From WLJO01 sp046597895 (GTDB lineage: Bacteria; Actinomycetota; Acidimicrobiia; Acidimicrobiales; Ilumatobacteraceae): DNA of 9,682 nt. The translations under genes were made by a program, and so were the position numbers. The notes under the pieces were generated by a model, which made no database searches, was not told the DNA's origin, and saw nothing but the letters and a program-made list of their open reading frames with translations. Positions 6,813 to 9,682 of this stretch are shown here, piece by piece. Numbering within the stretch: the first letter of the stretch is position 1; each line of letters opens with the position of its first letter. The stretch lies in assembly GCA_046597895.1 (NCBI GenBank), contig JBKJJS010000368.1, positions 1 to 9,682 of the forward strand, written 5' to 3'.

Positions 6813-6839
6813 GACGCGTTCCCGTTTCGAAGTTCCCGT
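6813..6839 (-). promoter_or_regulatory. Candidate ECF-type promoter before LysM-sigma 2-partner 2
   Basis: On the minus strand two copies of ACGGGAAC (6839-6832 and 6825-6818) occur 14 bases apart, and GGAAC is the classic -35 core of ECF promoters. The first copy is followed after 15 bases by CGTC (6816-6813), a typical ECF -10 core, just ahead of ATG 6810, which would give a leaderless or nearly leaderless message. The spacing is a little shorter than usual, so this is tentative. Confidence 0.35.
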
Positions 6840-6860
6840 CGGCCGAACAGCCCGGGCAAC

Positions 6861-8099
6861 CTATCCGGCGTCCGGTCGAGTGGGCGTGAACGACGTGCCG
6901 TCGATCTCGGTGCCGAGGGCGTCCAGCCACGTAACCGTCACGGTCTCGGCCGTGGCGATCGTGGTGGAGTAGAAGCGACCGGCGAACGCCGCGAAGGCGA
7001 TGGTGTCGACCGACACGGTCGCGCCGTCGGAGGTGTCGATGCGGACCTTCACCACGGTGGCCGGTGTGCTACCCGCGACCTCCGTAACGTCCGAGGGCTC
7101 GAAGCGGTGCCGGACGATCGTGCGCTGGCCGATCTCGTCGCCACACGTTCCGTCGAGGTAGTCCAGGCCCACACACTCGGTCCCGCCTGCGCTGGCCACA
7201 ATCACCCCGTCGCCGTCGTTGTTGCTCGCGTCCCACGGCGCGGCGAGCGGCGTGACCACGACGCGGCCGGGGATCGACGAGGGACCGTCGAGCCGGCGGA
7301 CGTGCTCGGCGACGTCAAGGAGGTCGGCCTCGTTCTCCGGCGGGACCGCAACCCAGACGAGCACGCCGGGTCGCTCTTGCCAGACCACCGCCGGTGCACC
7401 CAGGTGCTCGAAGCGCGTCGCATCGTGGCCGCGTACCAGGGTCCCGTCGTTGGCGATGTCGGCCGACGGCCACCATTGCGCGGCGTACTCGGGCGCGGAG
7501 ACCTCGGTGAAGGTGGTGCCGACGCTGATCGAGAAGGAGCTCTCGCTGCGCGCCGTGGTGTCGATGGTGACCTCACTCGAGTCGGGCTGGTACGTGACGA
7601 GGTTGACACCGCCGATGCCCTCGAGTCGGGCGCAGGCGGAGAAGTCGGCCGTAAGTTGCGCGCACCGGACGCTCAAGTCGAAGTACTCGATGGCGACCTG
7701 GGGCCGGCCGAGCTCGTCAGGACCGGCGTAGAAGTCGGACGCGCCGTTCACGACAGGCAGTCGGTCGAGCGGGACGCATCCGACCGTGTGACACGGAACG
7801 CTCGAGACAGGATTCGGCGAGGGCAGCGTCGGGGTGGCCGAGGGGGCCGAGGTCGTCTGCGGGGCGTCAGCCATACCCGCGTCGGGACGGTCGGAGCGGG
7901 TGGCGATGACAATGCCCCCGGCGGCGACGGCAGCCACCGCCAGCGCGCCGACGAGTACCGGGGCGAGGCGATGGCTCGGTTCGGGAGTGAACGGGGTCAG
8001 GTCGCGGGGCGAGAGTGGGGTGGAGGGAGCGGTGTCCAGCAGGTCACCGAGTGCCTGGCGGATGCGGGTACCAGAGTCGTACGTGTCGGTGTCGTTCAT
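6861..8099 (-). CDS. Membrane-anchored putative anti-sigma factor/sensor (partner 3)
   Basis: A 412-residue protein. Residues 1-45 are cytoplasmic without Cys. Residues 46-66 are the membrane helix, ending in ATRSD (66-70), followed by a Pro/Ser/Thr linker (73-100). The outside domain has six cysteines in three close pairs: 103/108 (C-x4-C), 146/156 (C-x9-C) and 309/319 (C-x9-C), suggesting three disulfides. Residues about 175-270 repeat the partner sensor unit, with a VVWQERPG core (238-245) and the helix EADLLDVAEHVRRL (257-270). The ATG at 8099 overlaps the sigma 3 stop as ATGA. The anti-sigma role is inferred from coupling and topology. The gene ends at TAG 6861-6863, within the upstream open frame of the LysM ORF. 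Confidence 0.8.
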   Translation of the reverse strand: MNDTDTYDSGTRIRQALGDLLDTAPSTPLSPRDLTPFTPEPSHRLAPVLVGALAVAAVAAGGIVIATRSDRPDAGMADAPQTTSAPSATPTLPSPNPVSSVPCHTVGCVPLDRLPVVNGASDFYAGPDELGRPQVAIEYFDLSVRCAQLTADFSACARLEGIGGVNLVTYQPDSSEVTIDTTARSESSFSISVGTTFTEVSAPEYAAQWWPSADIANDGTLVRGHDATRFEHLGAPAVVWQERPGVLVWVAVPPENEADLLDVAEHVRRLDGPSSIPGRVVVTPLAAPWDASNNDGDGVIVASAGGTECVGLDYLDGTCGDEIGQRTIVRHRFEPSDVTEVAGSTPATVVKVRIDTSDGATVSVDTIAFAAFAGRFYSTTIATAETVTVTWLDALGTEIDGTSFTPTRPDAG

Positions 8100-8566
8100 G
8101 AGAGGACCTTTCGGAGGTGGAAGCGGGCACGGGCGAGGTGACGACGAACGGTGGCCGGGCTGATGCGGAGCACATCGCCGATCTGGGTGCTGTCGAGGTC
8201 CTCCCAGAACGTGAAGTACACGACGGCCCGCTGCTGCACGCTCAGCCCGGCCACGGCACGGCGTATGTCGAGCTGACTCTCGTGCTCGGCGGCCGCCGGC
8301 GGAAGTACGGCGTGCAGGTCGCGGACCTGCCTTCGCCGCCGGCTGCGGTGCTGGCTGGCGGCGGCGTTGGTCACCGCCCGCATCAGGTACGCCCGGGGCT
8401 GCTCCAACGTCCGTCCCGAACGCACCACACGCATGAACGCCCCCGACACGAGGTCAGGGGCGTCCAGCGGGCCTACCAGTAAGGTGGCGTATCGAACGAG
8501 ATCCGTCGAGTGGAGACGCCACAGCGTCGCTTCGTCCAGATTCTGCGGCTTACCGATGTCCGTCAT
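8096..8566 (-). CDS. ECF-type RNA polymerase sigma factor (sigma 3)
   Basis: A 156-residue SigE-like ECF sigma factor. Region 2 is about residues 11-80 (TDLVRYATLLVGPLDAPDLV at 21-40, then PRAYLMRAVTNAAASQHRSR). Region 4 is about 100-154 (LSVQQRAVVYFTFWEDLDST at 108-127 and the recognition helix ISPATVRRHLARARFHLRK). ATG 8566 is chosen because AGGGG (8575-8571) lies just upstream and the conserved region begins soon after. GTG 8569 is adjacent, and GTG 8605 would add an arginine-rich tip with poor ribosome-binding-site spacing. It follows partner 4 by about 60 bases and is coupled to partner 3, so it probably belongs to one long transcript. Confidence 0.92.
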   Translation of the reverse strand: MTDIGKPQNLDEATLWRLHSTDLVRYATLLVGPLDAPDLVSGAFMRVVRSGRTLEQPRAYLMRAVTNAAASQHRSRRRRQVRDLHAVLPPAAAEHESQLDIRRAVAGLSVQQRAVVYFTFWEDLDSTQIGDVLRISPATVRRHLARARFHLRKVLS

Positions 8567-8625
8567 CACACCCCTACGACGCCGCCGCTCCGGCGAGGTG
8601 TGCACACTCCATCAGCGACAGTTCA
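8567..8625. other. Short gap between partner 4 and sigma 3
   Basis: About 59 bases, containing the perfect 10-base palindrome GTGTGCACAC and the AGGGG ribosome-binding site for sigma 3. No ECF-type promoter was seen, which supports read-through from partner 4. Confidence 0.5.
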
Positions 8626-9682
8626 TCAGGGGCAGTTCACCACGACCGTCACCGGCGGACTCGACCGCTGCTCGGTGCACGGAGCCGTGATCGGGATTCC
8701 GGCCGTGGTGGGCACCGGCGAGGAGTCACCTTTCTGCGGCTCGACCCCCACGGTGGCCAGGAGGCGACGCCAATCGATGTCGGACACGCGGCGCAGCCCG
8801 TTCGCCACTCGCTCGACATCGCTGTCACCAACGCCCGTCCCAGAGATCTGGACCACGATCCCGGGGGCCAGTTCCCATGCGAGATGGACGACGCCGTTGA
8901 TGTCAGTGGACCGCCAGGCCCGCAGGCCGCCGACTTTCGTCGACTCGCCGGGCTCGGCGAGCACCAGGTACTGCTCGAAGGCGTTGGCTTGGCCGGACCA
9001 CACCCCGATCGACACCATCCGCTCCAGGTCGCTGGCCTCGTAGCTGAGCTCGGTCGCCCGAGACACCGTCAGCCCGACCTCGTCGCTCACCAACGACAGC
9101 CCCGTGGGAGCCGGATCGAAGACCGGGCCGTCAGTGGGGTCGGTCGACGGCGATCCGAGTCTTCCCGCCACGGCTGCGAGCTCGGAAGACGTGAACCCGC
9201 GCCCTGCGAGAGTGATGCTGCCCGACGCCCCGTTGTCCACCGCCAACCCGGCGACGTCGGCAGAGGAGAGGTCGACCGCATCGCGGCCGGCAACGATCGT
9301 CGGCTCTCCGGCGCTTCGCCAGCTTGCGAACGTCGCGGTGGTGACGGTCACCGACAAGAGCTTGCCCGTCAGTACCCCGCCCGACATGGCATACACCGCG
9401 GTGCGGTACAGGGCGAGTTCGGGCACCGTCGTATCGCTCGCCCCGCGCAGCTCCACTCCCGAAGGAAGCCAGTCGGGCACGAGGAGGGGGACGTCGCCAA
9501 GGGCCAGCGGCTCATCAGCCGTCACCGGGGACGACGACGAATCCCGCGTGGCGATCACCAGGCCGACCGCCACCAGCGCAGCCGCGGCCACTACGAGCGT
9601 GGCGACGCGCCAGGTCCGACGGGCGGGCGCCCCGACGTCGGACAACTGCAGCAGCGGACCGGTGGCGACGAGGTCGTCGAAG
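8626..9682 (-). CDS. Membrane-anchored putative anti-sigma factor/sensor (partner 4), N-terminus beyond window
   Basis: The frame is open to the window edge, giving 351 visible residues. A TTG at 9645 could serve as a start, but in-frame codons upstream (FDDLVATGPLLQ) look like the cytoplasmic segment of the other partners, so I treat the gene as partial. A membrane helix is encoded at about 9550-9615 and ends in VIATRD, as in partners 2 and 3. The outside domain contains two sensor units. The first starts around LLVPDWLPSGVEL and ends in SSELAAVAGRL; the second carries the core VHLAWELAPGIVVQISG and the helix SDVERVANGLRRV. Two cysteines near the C-terminus (C-x14-C, the last two residues being CP) may pair. 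A sigma gene is predicted just right of the window. Function is inferred from the family resemblance within this window. Confidence 0.78.
   Translation of the reverse strand, partial: FDDLVATGPLLQLSDVGAPARRTWRVATLVVAAAALVAVGLVIATRDSSSSPVTADEPLALGDVPLLVPDWLPSGVELRGASDTTVPELALYRTAVYAMSGGVLTGKLLSVTVTTATFASWRSAGEPTIVAGRDAVDLSSADVAGLAVDNGASGSITLAGRGFTSSELAAVAGRLGSPSTDPTDGPVFDPAPTGLSLVSDEVGLTVSRATELSYEASDLERMVSIGVWSGQANAFEQYLVLAEPGESTKVGGLRAWRSTDINGVVHLAWELAPGIVVQISGTGVGDSDVERVANGLRRVSDIDWRRLLATVGVEPQKGDSSPVPTTAGIPITAPCTEQRSSPPVTVVVNCP

Noticed and set aside
6740..6860. A possible PASTA N-terminal half (LPGLFGRREL) in another frame upstream of the LysM ORF
   Set aside because: Only the P-G-L-F-G pattern fits, and the following residues do not continue the PASTA pattern; too weak to call a frameshifted domain.
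6741..8141. A 466-codon plus-strand frame opposite partner 3
   Set aside because: Arg/Gly/Asp-rich composition without domains; shadow of the minus-strand gene.
8593..8625. Possible further copy of the stem-loop repeat before sigma 3 (CGAGGTGTGC and GTTCAT shared)
   Set aside because: Spacing differs and the arms do not pair in the same geometry.

Overview
The window is GC-rich bacterial DNA. Dense overlapping genes, GTG/TTG starts, Ala/Arg-rich proteins and a DUF222/HNH (13E12-type) gene point to Actinomycetota. The pairing of ECF sigma factors with large membrane-anchored partners that lack a zinc motif reminds me of Acidimicrobiia (Ilumatobacter-like), but that placement is an inference from memory of family style.

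The dominant theme is a tandem, same-strand (minus) array of ECF-type RNA polymerase sigma factors. Each is translationally coupled to a one-pass membrane protein with a short cytoplasmic N-terminus and a large outside domain, the layout expected of an anti-sigma factor/sensor. Three complete pairs are visible (sigma 1197-1784 with partner 73-1197; sigma 5588-6094 with partner 4107-5591; sigma 8096-8566 with partner 6861-8099). A fourth partner (8626-9682) runs off the right edge, and its own sigma gene presumably lies beyond it. All three visible sigma/partner junctions overlap (TGATG, ATGA, ATGA). A LysM-domain ORF (6112-6810) sits between the third partner and the second sigma gene.

From right to left on the minus strand the order is: partner 4 (partial), sigma 3, partner 3, LysM ORF, sigma 2, partner 2, hairpin. 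A plus-strand island of about 2.2 kb follows (2032-3890), then sigma 1, partner 1 and a strong hairpin at 27-57. The island holds a damaged type II toxin-antitoxin operon (HigB/Gp49-like toxin with an internal deletion and frameshift, intact HigA-like XRE antitoxin, palindromic operator) and a complete DUF222/HNH endonuclease-like gene. The island is bracketed by two related stem-loop sequences of about 60 bp in direct orientation (1796-1855 and 4018-4077), as if it had separated two neighbouring sigma modules or landed between two copies of an intergenic repeat.

The likely logic, inferred, is that each sigma factor is held at the membrane by its partner until the outside domain senses an envelope signal. 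The partners share a recurring sensor-like repeat and, in three of four, an Ala-Thr-Arg juxtamembrane motif, so they look like diverged duplicates. No tRNA, rRNA, CRISPR array or insertion-sequence transposase was seen.
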